DNA of 64,000 bases from Caulobacteraceae bacterium (GCA_003164925.1 PLRV01000045.1:82466-146465); one strand, 5' to 3'; positions 6,682 to 15,815 are shown, numbered from the stretch's first letter. Notes: a model not told the origin generated them from the letters alone. A program made the numbers and translations.

Positions 6682-8955
6682 TTACAGTCTCGCGGACAAG
6701 ACCACGCCAAACGTTCTTGGGTCATATAACCCCGGTATGGGAGTGAACCCGCTCCCGGGGAAATCCGGAATTAATACGACATTCGTCTTGTAGCGATTAT
6801 CGCCCACATTGCGCACATAGCCGGTTAGCGAGAAATGGCCGTCGGCGGAATTCCAAGTCGCATTTACGTCGCCAATGAACTGTCCGGCGGTTCCGACATA
6901 GGGCGCTCCGCCTTCGGCCAGTTGATCGGAGGCCAGGGCGCTCACGTCGTGAGCGCTCAGATAGCGCGTATCGCCATGCAGGGCCACGCTCGATCCGCCA
7001 GCAAGGTGGATGATGTGGTCATAGGAAAGATTGGCCGTAAAGGGCGTCACACCGGGTATTTCGGGACGCGTGAAGTAATAGGCGAAGGTTTCCCCCGGAG
7101 GGGCCCCGGGAACGACCAGTTTGTCGGTGTTGACGAAGGTGGCGTTGGTATAGCTGAAGTTCAGGCCGAACCGATCCTCCGGCGTCATCTGGTAGAGGAA
7201 TTCGGCCTCTAAACCGTAGGCGCGCGCGGGCGCCGAGATAGGGATGTTGGCGTACTGTCCGTTCACGTTGATCGTAACGCCAGCGGTCTGGTAACCGCTG
7301 TAGTCGTAATAGAAGGCCGACGCATTGGCTTGAAGGCGGTTGTCGAGGAATCGGTTCTTGCTCCCGATCTCGTAGGAGGTCAGCACTTCCGGTTTGTAGA
7401 TCGCCGTGGTGGGTAAACCATTGAAGCCGGTGGTGAGAGCGATGTCACCGGGCGAAAACCCGGTGCTGGTGAGCAGATAGACCAAATTGTGCGCGGTCAG
7501 GTCGTGTTCCAGGCGCGCCTTGTAGGTCGTGGCGTAGAAGCGCCGTGTACCGGCCTCGCCTGACAGCGTTTGGCTGACGTCGATCTCCGGGAGGCCATAG
7601 GTCGTCGACCCGACGGGGCCGCTACAGCACAGATTGGTGTTGCTCGTATAAATTTCATCGACCTTCACTTCAGTGTAGTCGTACCGAAGGCCGCCGGTGA
7701 GACGCCAGGTGTCGCTGAAGGCATAGGTGGCCTCACCGAAGCCGCCGACCGCCGTGGTCTGCTTGCCCGTGGTGGATTTGAACTCGAGGGCGTTGGAGTA
7801 GCCGTCGCTGGTCGTGTTGATGTTGTCGAGGCGGTTCAGATAATAAAAGGCGCCGGCCTGCCAGCCGAGCTTCCCTCCAGGCGCATTGGCCAAGCGGAAC
7901 TCATTCGTATAAAAGTCGTCTTTAGGTGTTGATAAGTTCTGCTCGCCTATATCATGAATGGCCGCGATAGATTGAATATTATGCGCATTGGACCACCAAT
8001 TACGATATGCTGGAAAATAGGTCAGCGTAAGACCGTCGAATGTCCATTTGAACTCGCCCCAAACTTGACGGGCGCTGTTCGATCCTTGCCCGATGGGTGC
8101 GGGCGCGGCGGTAGCGGTGTTGGGGCTGATCAAGCTGAGCGTCACGCCGCCGGTATGCACGACGTTGTCTTCCGACGCATAGCCCACCAGAGCCGAGATG
8201 TCGTCGGTCGGCTGGTACAGCACCTTGACCCGGGCGTCGGCATTGAGCTGCGCGCCCCCGTCCGCTGAATCATAGCCATCACGGCTGTTGCGGTTGCCGG
8301 AGATTCGCACCGCCAGCTTGTCGTCGATCAGCGGAATGTTCACCGCGCCGTCGTAATGCTGGAGGTCGTAGTTGCCCTCCTCAATCGTCACAGAGCCGCC
8401 CAGCCGATGCAGGTTGGGATTGGCCGTGTTGATCGCCACCACCCCGGTGGTGGCGCTGCGGCCATAGAGGGTTCCTTGGGGACCGCGCAAGACCTCCACC
8501 CGGTCGATGTCGTAGGTGCTGCCCAGGCCGTTGTAGATGCCGTCAACATAGATGGCTGACGAGGTCGCAACCGACATCACGCTGCCGGCCACGCCCCCGT
8601 TGGACGGAATGCCGCGGATGGTCAGCCCCGCGGCCGGGGAATCCGTGCCGGCGGGGGAATTTGGCGTTCCGCTGGGAGTGGTCAAGTTGGCGTTGCTCTG
8701 AATGCCCGGCACGTCTTCCAGTATCTGGCCGATCTCGACTTTGCCCTCAGTCACCAGTTCCTTGCCGGTGCGCACGCTGACCGCGGCCGCGGCACGCTGC
8801 AGGTCCTCGGAGCGCCGTTGGACCGTAACGACGACTTCCTGCAGTGTATTGGGCGGCGATGCGGCAGGCGCCTGCGCCTGTGACTGCGCGTGGGCGAGGA
8901 CTGGCAAGAGCGCTATGGCGCTCGCGGTGACAAATAGCGATCTCGAAATACTCAT
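6682..8955 (-). CDS. TonB-dependent outer-membrane receptor
   Basis: This 757-residue receptor imports a ligand across the outer membrane using TonB-ExbBD energy. A signal peptide ends at VLAHA-QS. The likely TonB box is NTLQEVVVTVQRR, and the plug domain follows (IGQILEDVPGIQSN, TIRGIPSNGG, VEVLRGPQGTLYGRSATTGVVAINTA). The rest is a beta barrel with alternating aromatic strands that ends in VVLSARL. The AGGGAGAA site before the ATG at 8955 decides the start over the in-frame extension to 9201. It lacks the N-terminal signalling extension of transducing receptors, so regulation is probably by the divergent regulator at 11409. Flanking copies of one exported family suggest joint ligand handling. 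Confidence 0.92.
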   Translation of the reverse strand: MSISRSLFVTASAIALLPVLAHAQSQAQAPAASPPNTLQEVVVTVQRRSEDLQRAAAAVSVRTGKELVTEGKVEIGQILEDVPGIQSNANLTTPSGTPNSPAGTDSPAAGLTIRGIPSNGGVAGSVMSVATSSAIYVDGIYNGLGSTYDIDRVEVLRGPQGTLYGRSATTGVVAINTANPNLHRLGGSVTIEEGNYDLQHYDGAVNIPLIDDKLAVRISGNRNSRDGYDSADGGAQLNADARVKVLYQPTDDISALVGYASEDNVVHTGGVTLSLISPNTATAAPAPIGQGSNSARQVWGEFKWTFDGLTLTYFPAYRNWWSNAHNIQSIAAIHDIGEQNLSTPKDDFYTNEFRLANAPGGKLGWQAGAFYYLNRLDNINTTSDGYSNALEFKSTTGKQTTAVGGFGEATYAFSDTWRLTGGLRYDYTEVKVDEIYTSNTNLCCSGPVGSTTYGLPEIDVSQTLSGEAGTRRFYATTYKARLEHDLTAHNLVYLLTSTGFSPGDIALTTGFNGLPTTAIYKPEVLTSYEIGSKNRFLDNRLQANASAFYYDYSGYQTAGVTINVNGQYANIPISAPARAYGLEAEFLYQMTPEDRFGLNFSYTNATFVNTDKLVVPGAPPGETFAYYFTRPEIPGVTPFTANLSYDHIIHLAGGSSVALHGDTRYLSAHDVSALASDQLAEGGAPYVGTAGQFIGDVNATWNSADGHFSLTGYVRNVGDNRYKTNVVLIPDFPGSGFTPIPGLYDPRTFGVVLSARL

Positions 8956-9235
8956 TTCAGTTCTCCCTGTAGGCCTGACCTTCGCAGGCGTGTTTTTGTT
9001 GATCTTCGAATAACCGTAGAGTCGTGAGGGAGCCGCGCCTCGTTTGCTTTGCCCCTCGGGATTCGTCCGATACATCTCCGTGGCGCCCGTCTCCGGCCGC
9101 ATGAGAACTTGCCGAACCCCTCTTCGTTTCCACTGCGGAAAACGAATGACGAGCCACCACAAATCAGTAGAATATCTTATGTTCATGAATAGATTAGACA
9201 TGATCCGTATTGTAGGTTTAGGCGTTCAGCTATAA
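8956..9235 (-). promoter_or_regulatory. Leader and probable promoter region of the TonB receptor
   Basis: This 280-bp stretch separates the upstream operon end from the receptor start. It is clearly AT-richer (about 9130-9240) than the surrounding genes and contains the receptor's ribosome binding site. I could not assign exact -35/-10 boxes. Confidence 0.35.
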
Positions 9236-9994
9236 TCATCTATATGTCAGGTAATGATCCTTCTCGATTGCCGGTGACGTCTTGAGGCGATCGAGACAAA
9301 TGTTTTCGCCTAGTCGCGTTCCAGCGGGCACTTTTCGATAAGTTACGATTGTCTCCCACGGCGCGCGAAACGTCTTGGGGTCCTCGAACCGCATCCTGTT
9401 TTCGAGCGTGGCGTCGGGGCGCAACCTGAGATGCTCGGTGACTTTCAGCTCTGGGCTGTGCGGCATACCGGCGTCATCGAGAAAGGTTTCGTCGATCTGG
9501 CCGGTGACAATGACAAGGGAGTCCTGGTCCCAGTGCCCGGACGAGCGCCCCGTGAACTGGAGGTCATCGGCCGCCCGCGATGGCCCGTCCAGATCCACGC
9601 GGCGGTAAAGGCGGTTCCATTCGAACAGGAAGGCGAGGCGCCGGGGAGTCTGAACGATCTGGAAGGCGTAAGGGATCGTCATGATCCTGGGCATTCCAGC
9701 TGGGGCGCATCGCGACGCCACGGCATCGTAGCTGACGTCGCCTTTCGCGAGGCTGGCCTTGCGCTTTGCGTAAAGACTGGCTGCGGCCGGCAGCAGCGGC
9801 GGCGTCCCCCCGTCGACCATTTTGATCTCGTGCGCGTAGCTGGTGACGACCCAGACGCCGCCGAGATCGGGAGCCTCCGCAGCCCTCGCCGGCAATGCTA
9901 CGGCGAGCCAGGCCAGGATGCAGGCCGCCGCAGTTACCCGCTTAACGGGCGCAGCCGGCTCACTTCGAAGACAGGTACGGAAAGGCTTCTTCAC
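9236..9994 (-). CDS. Exported GxW/GHWEG-family protein, copy C
   Basis: This 252-residue exported protein is the nearest relative of copy B. It has a signal peptide (hydrophobic about 20-36, cleavage near ARA-AE). Domain markers are DLGGVWV, a mid Cys in SRCAPAGMPRIM, the strand RLAFLFEWNRLYRRVDLDG, the core RSSGHWDQDSLVIV, ELKVTEHLRLRPDATLENRM, FEDPKTFRAPW and a C-terminal Cys in ENICLDR. Its start overlaps the end of copy D by 35 bp, so the two are translated from one message. The function is unknown. The conserved order G-x-W, Cys, aromatic strand, GHW, Cys argues for a common fold across all four copies. Confidence 0.65.
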   Translation of the reverse strand: MKKPFRTCLRSEPAAPVKRVTAAACILAWLAVALPARAAEAPDLGGVWVVTSYAHEIKMVDGGTPPLLPAAASLYAKRKASLAKGDVSYDAVASRCAPAGMPRIMTIPYAFQIVQTPRRLAFLFEWNRLYRRVDLDGPSRAADDLQFTGRSSGHWDQDSLVIVTGQIDETFLDDAGMPHSPELKVTEHLRLRPDATLENRMRFEDPKTFRAPWETIVTYRKVPAGTRLGENICLDRLKTSPAIEKDHYLTYR

Positions 9995-10838
9995 GGGTAA
10001 AATCCTCGAATATCATCCCCTCGTAGTTCTCGGGACTTGAGCCTTGCGTGCAGTGCTCCTCGTAGATTCGGTGATCTGGCGACAATCTCGCGCTCCCCTC
10101 CGGCAGGGTCGCCGGGCGGGTCATGTTGGCCGGATCTTCGAAGTAGGTCTGAAACTTGAGCTCGCCGCCGCCGCTGGCTTTCCAGATGCGGGTGATGGTG
10201 TGCAATTGACCGTTGGAGCCGGTGCCTTGCGCCAGCGAACCACGCCCATTGTAACCAATCGTGTCGATCACGAGCACGTCCCCTTCCCAATGGCCGATGG
10301 AATCGCCGAGGTAGGAGGGCTTCAAATCCGCCGGATGATCGCGATCGAGATCGACGCGCCAGTAGGTGTTGTCTGTTTCAAACAGGAACAGGACCTGGGT
10401 GGGCGTCTGGACGATTTCATAGCCGCCGATGTCGTCGCCCAGTAGCGCCTCCGGAGTGCTGGGCCGACAGGCGACCCGCCAAGTCATGAGCGGCGTTCCC
10501 TTAATCACGAGGTCAAGCTGTCGCCTCGATCTCGCAGCCGCCTCCGGCTTCATGGGCAAGGCATCGATATCGGCCACGCCAAAGCCGGTGGGCGCCTTGC
10601 CGGGCCCTTCTCCTGCCTTGGTGGGATCTTCGTAACCGGCTGCCTGCGCACGGTTGCTTGGAGGCGCCTGCCACATGCCCTGCAGATCGCGTGGATCTTT
10701 ATCTAGCGTGGGCAGCGGCTTGCCATGATCGGACGCGAGGGGTTGGCAGAATGCCTGAGCGCCGATCGCCGAGCAGGACAGGACGCTTGCCGCCGCGATA
10801 CCGCGCCACATTCGAAGGGGACGGGGTAAAATTTTCAT
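9960..10838 (-). CDS. Exported GxW/GHWEG-family protein, copy D
   Basis: This 292-residue exported protein has a signal peptide (hydrophobic about 12-30, ending near GAQA-FC). It contains DLQGMWQ, a mid Cys in RVACRPSTPE, the strand VLFLFETDNTYWRVDLD, the canonical core DSIGHWEGDVLVIDTIGYNGRG, FEDPANMTRP and a late Cys in YEEHCTQG. Its ATG overlaps the DUF6152 stop by four bases (ATGA) and its 3' end overlaps copy C, so DUF6152-D-C form a tight operon. I recall related proteins next to DUF6152 genes in sphingomonads and acidobacteria, but no experimental role. Confidence 0.65.
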   Translation of the reverse strand: MKILPRPLRMWRGIAAASVLSCSAIGAQAFCQPLASDHGKPLPTLDKDPRDLQGMWQAPPSNRAQAAGYEDPTKAGEGPGKAPTGFGVADIDALPMKPEAAARSRRQLDLVIKGTPLMTWRVACRPSTPEALLGDDIGGYEIVQTPTQVLFLFETDNTYWRVDLDRDHPADLKPSYLGDSIGHWEGDVLVIDTIGYNGRGSLAQGTGSNGQLHTITRIWKASGGGELKFQTYFEDPANMTRPATLPEGSARLSPDHRIYEEHCTQGSSPENYEGMIFEDFTREEAFPYLSSK

Positions 10839-11257
10839 TTCTTGAGATAGGTGGCTAGAGGCCCGCTCAACTTGCGTCCGTCACGCGTTTCGACCAGCAA
10901 GAGAGCCCCACCCGGGCCGCCGTCTCGCAGTGGAGCCGCAGTAACTTTAACCTTTTCACCGGGGGAGAAGGTGTCTCTATTCCAACCAAACCTGTTATTT
11001 ACAATCGGAGTCCCGGCCTCAAACGTCCATAGAACGATTTTTTCTTCTTTGTCGCCAACCGCAACGACCAACCAACAATGAGGTGAGCTCCATTTGTATT
11101 CTTTTATAGTTCCATCAACAATAACTGACCTGTCAATGTCATACGCGGACAGAGAGTGATGAGCATATGCGGGCTCTCCGCTCGCTATGAATGAGATCAT
11201 AAGCGCTGACATTATCTCAATTAATTTAAATTGCGGAAACCGTATTTGACCATCCAT
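10835..11257 (-). CDS. DUF6152-family exported protein
   Basis: This 140-residue exported protein has a hydrophobic signal region (about 14-32) cleaved before HHSLSAYD. The mature part matches my memory of DUF6152: a leading HHS, a short strand VIVDGTIKEYKWSSPHCWLVV (family pattern W-x-N/S-P-H), then VLWTFEAG and a small beta domain ending GPLATYLKK. I chose the ATG at 11257; the open frame extends only to a TTG at 11299, upstream of the signal peptide. It is the first gene of the operon with copies D and C and is transcribed divergently from the regulator at 11409. The biochemical function is unknown. Confidence 0.7.
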   Translation of the reverse strand: MDGQIRFPQFKLIEIMSALMISFIASGEPAYAHHSLSAYDIDRSVIVDGTIKEYKWSSPHCWLVVAVGDKEEKIVLWTFEAGTPIVNNRFGWNRDTFSPGEKVKVTAAPLRDGGPGGALLLVETRDGRKLSGPLATYLKK

Positions 11258-11287
11258 CCCGTTATTGAGTATCCGTAGGGCAGTTCG

Positions 11288-11303
11288 GCCATTGGACAAT
11301 GGC
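11288..11303. promoter_or_regulatory. Palindromic candidate operator in the divergent promoter region
   Basis: GCCATTGGACAATGGC is a perfect inverted repeat (7-bp arms, GA centre) in the 151-bp region between the DUF6152 operon and the regulator gene. GntR-type regulators commonly bind such short palindromes next to their own gene. The link to this regulator is inference. Confidence 0.45.
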
Positions 11304-11408
11304 GATGGTCCGCTTATATTTTCACTGTCGGCGCAAAAAAAGACCTAGGAATTGGGTCACCTCGGGCCAACCGAGGGCGCGAAGGAAGTTAGGGAGGGAA
11401 GCTCAGCC

Positions 11409-12563
11409 ATGACGGGACAATTTGCAGCCCGAGCATCCGCGACGGTCGCCAGGAGCGGACGGCGCGCCGCTCTGCTCGCACGACAGATTGAACAGGATCT
11501 CTGCCAGCGGCATTGGCCGGTCGGCACCGTATTTGCTTCGCGGCAGGAGCTCAGCAAACAATACCGCGTCGGAGAAGATTGCCTGCGCGATGCGATCAGA
11601 ATCCTGGAGTTCAATGGGGTGGGCCGCATGCGGCCAGGGCCGGGCGGTGGATTGTTCGTCGGCCGCCCTTCGATCAACCTTCCAGTTGCATCTGTCGTTG
11701 GGTACTTTCGAGTGGTCTGGGAGGCGGAAGACGGCTCGGCCTATCGCGCCATCCTGTCCGCCCGCGCGACGATTATCGCCGTGGCCGCAAGACTCTGTTG
11801 CCAGCGAATTGACGACAAGAACGGTACGACTGTTCAAGAAAAAATCGTGACTTCGCCAAAAATAAATCCATCCGACGCCCTCATCACGGCCTTAGCAGAC
11901 CTATCTGCTGATCCAATGCTAAAATTAGCAAGCCGATCCCTAGTGACGTTAAGCCATTTCTTCGGCGAACCCGGCGGGATTTCCTTGAAGGATTCGAGAA
12001 TTGATAATCGAGAAATACTCTGTGAGCTGACAGAATCAATAATCGCAGGCGACGAGCAAGGCTCAGTATTTCATGCGAAGCGTCTGCTCGATTTTCTCGA
12101 GGATCGGGATGATGGCCGCGGAAAGCAACTGTCGGATCCCTTTATGTCGGAGGGCTCGCCTCTGAATCGCTCCCGCGTCGGCCAGCTTGTGCGCACCGTC
12201 GCTACTGAAATAAATACTGGCGCGTTCGGGGAGGAAAAATTCTTGGGTTCCGCGGCGATCCTAGCCGACCGTTATGCCGCCGCGCTTGGGACCGTCAAAC
12301 AGGCTCTTGCGGTGCTAGAGGACGCTGGAGTGGTTGCGGTGCGCCGGGGGCGAAGCAACGGCTGGTTCGCCTGCAGCCCATCGCTGGAACTTCCGCTGAG
12401 GCAGGTTCGAAATTACCTCGCGAGCTGTCAGGTGGATTTTAGGCAAGCGCCGCGTCTGATCGAGATGATCCAGAAAGAATCCGGCGATGGCTCAAAAAAC
12501 GCCATTATCGATATGTTGATTCAAGCGCTCGAAAGCTACGCGGCGCTTTCCATGCCGACCTGA
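11409..12563 (+). CDS. GntR-type regulator with two winged-helix domains
   Basis: This 384-residue protein has a GntR-like winged helix near each end. The first (about 20-85) reads LARQIEQDLCQRHWPVGTVF, then SRQELSKQYRV, then a wing ending GGGLFVGRPS. The second (about 255-325) repeats the pattern with VRTVATEINTGAFGEEKFLG, ILADRYAAALGTVKQAL and RRGRSNGWFACSPS. Each is followed by a short helical segment reminiscent of a reduced FCD domain, suggesting an internal duplication. The ATG at 11409 follows a GGGAGGGAAG site; a TTG further upstream is less likely. It is divergent from the DUF6152-D-C operon and probably controls the island's uptake genes. Confidence 0.7.
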   Translation: MTGQFAARASATVARSGRRAALLARQIEQDLCQRHWPVGTVFASRQELSKQYRVGEDCLRDAIRILEFNGVGRMRPGPGGGLFVGRPSINLPVASVVGYFRVVWEAEDGSAYRAILSARATIIAVAARLCCQRIDDKNGTTVQEKIVTSPKINPSDALITALADLSADPMLKLASRSLVTLSHFFGEPGGISLKDSRIDNREILCELTESIIAGDEQGSVFHAKRLLDFLEDRDDGRGKQLSDPFMSEGSPLNRSRVGQLVRTVATEINTGAFGEEKFLGSAAILADRYAAALGTVKQALAVLEDAGVVAVRRGRSNGWFACSPSLELPLRQVRNYLASCQVDFRQAPRLIEMIQKESGDGSKNAIIDMLIQALESYAALSMPT

Positions 12564-12708
12564 AAGCCTAGTTCCACGACGCGGATTTCAGGAGCGCACC
12601 AGTTCTTCCAACGACGTATTAAGCCGCCGCGGTTACCCTATCGTTCCCCAGGGGGATTTTCGGCCATCCAAGACCTGCCAGTCGCGAGAAGCAGGTCATT
12701 GAAAAGGC

Positions 12709-12731
12709 GTTGGTAGGCCGGCTGGGAATCG
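12709..12731 (-). repeat. tRNA-Lys 3' end, partner of the direct repeat at 3348
   Basis: Bases 12709-12724 are identical to 3348-3363, and 21 of 23 match through 12731. The duplicated stretch covers CCA and the acceptor 3' strand, as expected for an integrase core site. The interval between copies is about 9.4 kb. Confidence 0.6.
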
Positions 12732-12785
12732 AACCCAGGACCATTCGATTAAAAGTCGAATGCTCTACCGCTGAGCTACCGGCCC
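12711..12785 (-). tRNA. tRNA-Lys (UUU)
   Basis: Read on the minus strand this is a complete 75-nt tRNA with encoded CCA. The acceptor stem is GGGCCGG paired with CCGGCCT (first pair G-U), with discriminator A. The D arm is GCTCAGCGGTAGAGC, the anticodon stem-loop TTCGA-CTTTTAA-TCGAA with anticodon TTT, and the T loop TTCGATT. A fragment of its 3' end recurs at 3348. Confidence 0.97.
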
Positions 12786-12896
12786 CTGTTGCCCCGCCGG
12801 GCGCGGCAAAGCGCGCGGACCATAGGGCGACCCCCTGGACCGGACAAGCGGTAAAGGCCAAACTGTAGCCAAATATCGCTTAGAGAATAGGCCGTC

Positions 12897-13511
12897 ATGC
12901 GTATTGCGCCCCCAAAACGGTTCCCGGCCATGACTGCTCTGGGCGCGTTCGCGCTCGGCGCGTTGGCGGCTTGCGCCACGCCCGAGCCGGTCAAGACCGC
13001 CAGCGACACCACACGGCAGAATATCGGCGGCGCGATCAGTGCGCCGCTGCATGATTTCAACGTGGTGCGGTCCCACATTCCCGCCGTACTGGTCGAGGCC
13101 AAGGCCGACCCCTATGCCCGGCCCAACCCCCTCGACTGCCCCATCCTGGCCACCGAACTGGGCCGCCTGGATGAGGCCCTTGGACCGGATATCGACGTGA
13201 AGAAGCCAGCCCTGACCCGCTCCGACCGAGGCGCGCAATACGCCGCCAACGCCGGGGTGGCGGCGGTGAAGGACGCGACCGAGAGTTGGATCCCCATGCG
13301 AAGCTGGGTGCGCGCCATGACCGGCGCCCAAGGCCACGACGACGCGGTGCGCGCGGCCGTCACCGCCGGGCAGGAACGGCGAGCCTATCTGAAGGGCTTG
13401 GCCCAGTCGCTCGGCTGCATCGGCATCGGCCCCAAGCCCACCAAGCTGTTCCCCGCCCCGCCGGTGACGCCCTCGACCGTCACCAATCTCGCCGTGGCGG
13501 CCAAGCCTTAA
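12897..13511 (+). CDS. Conserved lipoprotein of unknown function
   Basis: This 204-residue protein has a signal peptide with a lipobox (GALAAC-AT, cysteine about 23), so it is probably lipid-anchored in the cell envelope. The mature part is mostly helical ([60 protein letters not shown]) and ends in a Pro-rich tail. I recall similar proteins in Caulobacterales without a function. Its stop overlaps the convergent tgt stop by four bases. Confidence 0.7.
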   Translation: MRIAPPKRFPAMTALGAFALGALAACATPEPVKTASDTTRQNIGGAISAPLHDFNVVRSHIPAVLVEAKADPYARPNPLDCPILATELGRLDEALGPDIDVKKPALTRSDRGAQYAANAGVAAVKDATESWIPMRSWVRAMTGAQGHDDAVRAAVTAGQERRAYLKGLAQSLGCIGIGPKPTKLFPAPPVTPSTVTNLAVAAKP

Positions 13512-14635
13512 CCGCCGCTGTCGTCCTGGTCCAAGCCGGCGTGGAAATCGCGACGGAAGGCGTCCAGGCGTCCTTCGGCGATGGCTAGGCGCAGGCTGGC
13601 CATCAGGGCCTGGAAGAAGGCCAGGTTATGCCAGGACAACAGCACCTGGCCGAGGATTTCGCCGGACTTGAACAGGTGATGCAGATAGGCCCGCGAATAG
13701 TCGCGGCTGGCCGGGCAGTCGATGGACGGGTCCAGCGGCTGATCGTCCTCGGCGAAGCGGGCGTTCGTCAGGTTGACCGAGCCCGACCAGGTCCAGGCCT
13801 GGCCATGGCGGCCCGACCTCGTGGGCAGGACACAATCGAACATGTCCACCCCACGCGCCACCGCCTCCACCAGATCCACCGGCTTGCCCACGCCCATCAG
13901 ATAGCGCGGACGATCCTGCGGCAGCATGGCGGGCGCATAATCCAACACCTCGCACATGGCGCTGTGCCCCTCGCCCACCGCCAGTCCGCCGATGGCGTAG
14001 CCGTCAAAGCCGATGTCGATCAGGCGCTCGGCCGATTCCCGGCGAAGGCCTTCGAACGTCGAACCCTGTTGGATGCCGAACAGCGCCTGGCGCTCGCGCT
14101 GCCCGAAGGCCGCCTTGCAGCGCGCGCCCCAGCGGGCCGATAGCTCCATGGCCTGGCGCGCCCGGTCCCGCTCCGCCGGCCAGGAGACGCATTCGTCGAG
14201 TTGCATGACGATGTCCGAGCCGATGCGATCGGCCTGAATCTCGATCGAGCGTTCGGGTGTGAGATTGTGACGCGAGCCATCGATATGGCTCTGAAAGGCC
14301 ACGCCGTCCTCGGTCACCTTGGCGATCTTGGCCAGGGACATCACCTGGAAGCCGCCGGAATCGGTGAGGATCGGCCGCTCCCAGCGCATGAAGCGGTGCA
14401 GGCCGCCCAGGCGCTCCAGGCGCTCGGCGCCAGGTCGCAGCATCAGGTGGTAGGTATTGCCCAGAAGGATGTCGGCGCCGCTCTGGCGCACCTGATCGGT
14501 GGTCAGTGCCTTGACCGTTCCGGCCGTGCCCACGGGCATGAAGGCAGGCGTGCGGATCTCCCCGCGCGGGGTCTGGATGACGCCCGTTCGCGCGGCGCCG
14601 TCGACGGCTTTGATCAGGAAGGGGAAGGCGGCCAT
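13508..14635 (-). CDS. tgt: Queuine tRNA-ribosyltransferase (Tgt), zinc site degenerate
   Basis: This 375-residue TIM-barrel enzyme exchanges guanine-34 for the queuosine precursor preQ1 in tRNAs with GUN anticodons. Catalytic regions are intact: [10 protein letters not shown] with the base-recognising Asp, and [12 protein letters not shown] with the nucleophilic Asp. The family zinc motif C-x-C-x-x-C is changed. The segment before [10 protein letters not shown] reads SIDCPAS, so the first and third cysteines are Ile and Ser, while the later His (SWHNL) remains. The ATG at 14635 gives the normal family length. It lies 16 bp after queA in one operon. Zinc binding is doubtful; activity might survive. 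Confidence 0.93.
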   Translation of the reverse strand: MAAFPFLIKAVDGAARTGVIQTPRGEIRTPAFMPVGTAGTVKALTTDQVRQSGADILLGNTYHLMLRPGAERLERLGGLHRFMRWERPILTDSGGFQVMSLAKIAKVTEDGVAFQSHIDGSRHNLTPERSIEIQADRIGSDIVMQLDECVSWPAERDRARQAMELSARWGARCKAAFGQRERQALFGIQQGSTFEGLRRESAERLIDIGFDGYAIGGLAVGEGHSAMCEVLDYAPAMLPQDRPRYLMGVGKPVDLVEAVARGVDMFDCVLPTRSGRHGQAWTWSGSVNLTNARFAEDDQPLDPSIDCPASRDYSRAYLHHLFKSGEILGQVLLSWHNLAFFQALMASLRLAIAEGRLDAFRRDFHAGLDQDDSGG

Positions 14636-14651
14636 GCGAGCCTGTTGCTGT

Positions 14652-15740
14652 CTAGGCCGCGCGCCATAGCAGCGAACCGTCGCCGTAGGAATAGAAGCGA
14701 TAGCCGTCGGCGATCGCGTGTGCATAGGCGGCGCGCATTTGCGCCTGGCCCGCGAAGGCCGACACCAACATGAACAGGGTCGACTTGGGCAGATGGAAGT
14801 TGGTCATCAGCCCCTCCGCCACACGAAAACGATAGCCCGGCGTGATGAAGATGTCGGTCTCCGCCGCGAAAGGCCGCGCCTGGCCGTTGGCGTCCGCCGC
14901 ACTCTCGATCAGGCGCAAGGCGGTGGTGCCGACGCAAATCACCCGGCCGCCCCCCGCGCGCGCGGCATTCACCGCCAGCGCGGCCGCGGCGGATACCTCG
15001 CCGTATTCGGCATGCATGCGGTGCTGCGACAAATCCTCGGTCTTGACCGGCAGGAAGGTGCCGGCCCCGACGTGCAAGGTCACGAAGGCGAATCCCACGC
15101 CCTTGGCCTTCAGAGCCTCCAGCAGGGCCGAGGTGAAATGCAGGCCCGCGGTGGGCGCCGCCACCGACCCATCCAGCCGGGCGTAGACCGTCTGGTAGTC
15201 GGTCCGGTCCTGCTCATCCTGCGCCCGTTTGGCGGCAATGTACGGCGGCAGCGGCATCAAGCCCCGCTGGGCGATGGCCTCGTCCAGGCGCGCGCCGGAC
15301 AGATCGAACGCCAGGGTCACTTCCCCGCCCTCGCCCTTGGCCTGAATGTGCGCGCCCAGAACGCCGAGCAATGGGCCGCTGAGCAGGCAGGCCCGGTCGG
15401 CGCCATCGCCGAACTCCACCCGGTCGCCCACGGCCAACCGGCGGCCGGGCTTCATGAAGGCCGTCCAGCGGTCGGGCGACAGACGCTTGTGCAAGGTGGC
15501 CTCGACCGCGACCGTAGAGCCTTCCCTCGGCCGAACGCCGTTCAGGCGCGCGGGGATCACCCGAGTGTCGTTGAACAGCAGAAGGTCACCAGCCCGCAAC
15601 AGGTCCGGCAGATCCCGAACATGCCGGTCGCTCAGGGCGCCGTCCTCGACCACCAGCAGCCTGGCCGCATCGCGCGGCTGCGCAGGCCGCAGGGCGATGC
15701 GGTCGTCCGGCAGATCGAAGTCGAAGTCCGACAGGCGCAT
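14652..15740 (-). CDS. queA: S-adenosylmethionine:tRNA ribosyltransferase-isomerase (QueA)
   Basis: This 362-residue cytosolic enzyme transfers and isomerises ribose from SAM onto preQ1-tRNA to make epoxyqueuosine. Diagnostic segments are [57 protein letters not shown] and [19 protein letters not shown]. The ATG at 15740 starts the conserved N-terminus; the frame extends to 15773 without similarity. It precedes tgt, so two consecutive queuosine steps are co-transcribed. Confidence 0.97.
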   Translation of the reverse strand: MRLSDFDFDLPDDRIALRPAQPRDAARLLVVEDGALSDRHVRDLPDLLRAGDLLLFNDTRVIPARLNGVRPREGSTVAVEATLHKRLSPDRWTAFMKPGRRLAVGDRVEFGDGADRACLLSGPLLGVLGAHIQAKGEGGEVTLAFDLSGARLDEAIAQRGLMPLPPYIAAKRAQDEQDRTDYQTVYARLDGSVAAPTAGLHFTSALLEALKAKGVGFAFVTLHVGAGTFLPVKTEDLSQHRMHAEYGEVSAAAALAVNAARAGGGRVICVGTTALRLIESAADANGQARPFAAETDIFITPGYRFRVAEGLMTNFHLPKSTLFMLVSAFAGQAQMRAAYAHAIADGYRFYSYGDGSLLWRAA

Positions 15741-15815
15741 GCTTGCTCTCGGTCGTCCGCCGCGCCATTCCAAACCATCTCCCCTGCGGGCGGAGGGTTT
15801 GGTGAGGGGGACCTC

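Noticed and set aside
12672..12697. Hairpin GACCTGC...GCAGGTC just past tRNA-Lys
   Set aside because: The stem is 7 bp with a 12-base loop and lacks a T run; too weak to call a terminator.
3348..12731. Prophage or conjugative element as the source of the putative island
   Set aside because: No integrase, capsid, relaxase or type IV secretion gene is visible between the repeats; only the repeat and cargo support mobility.
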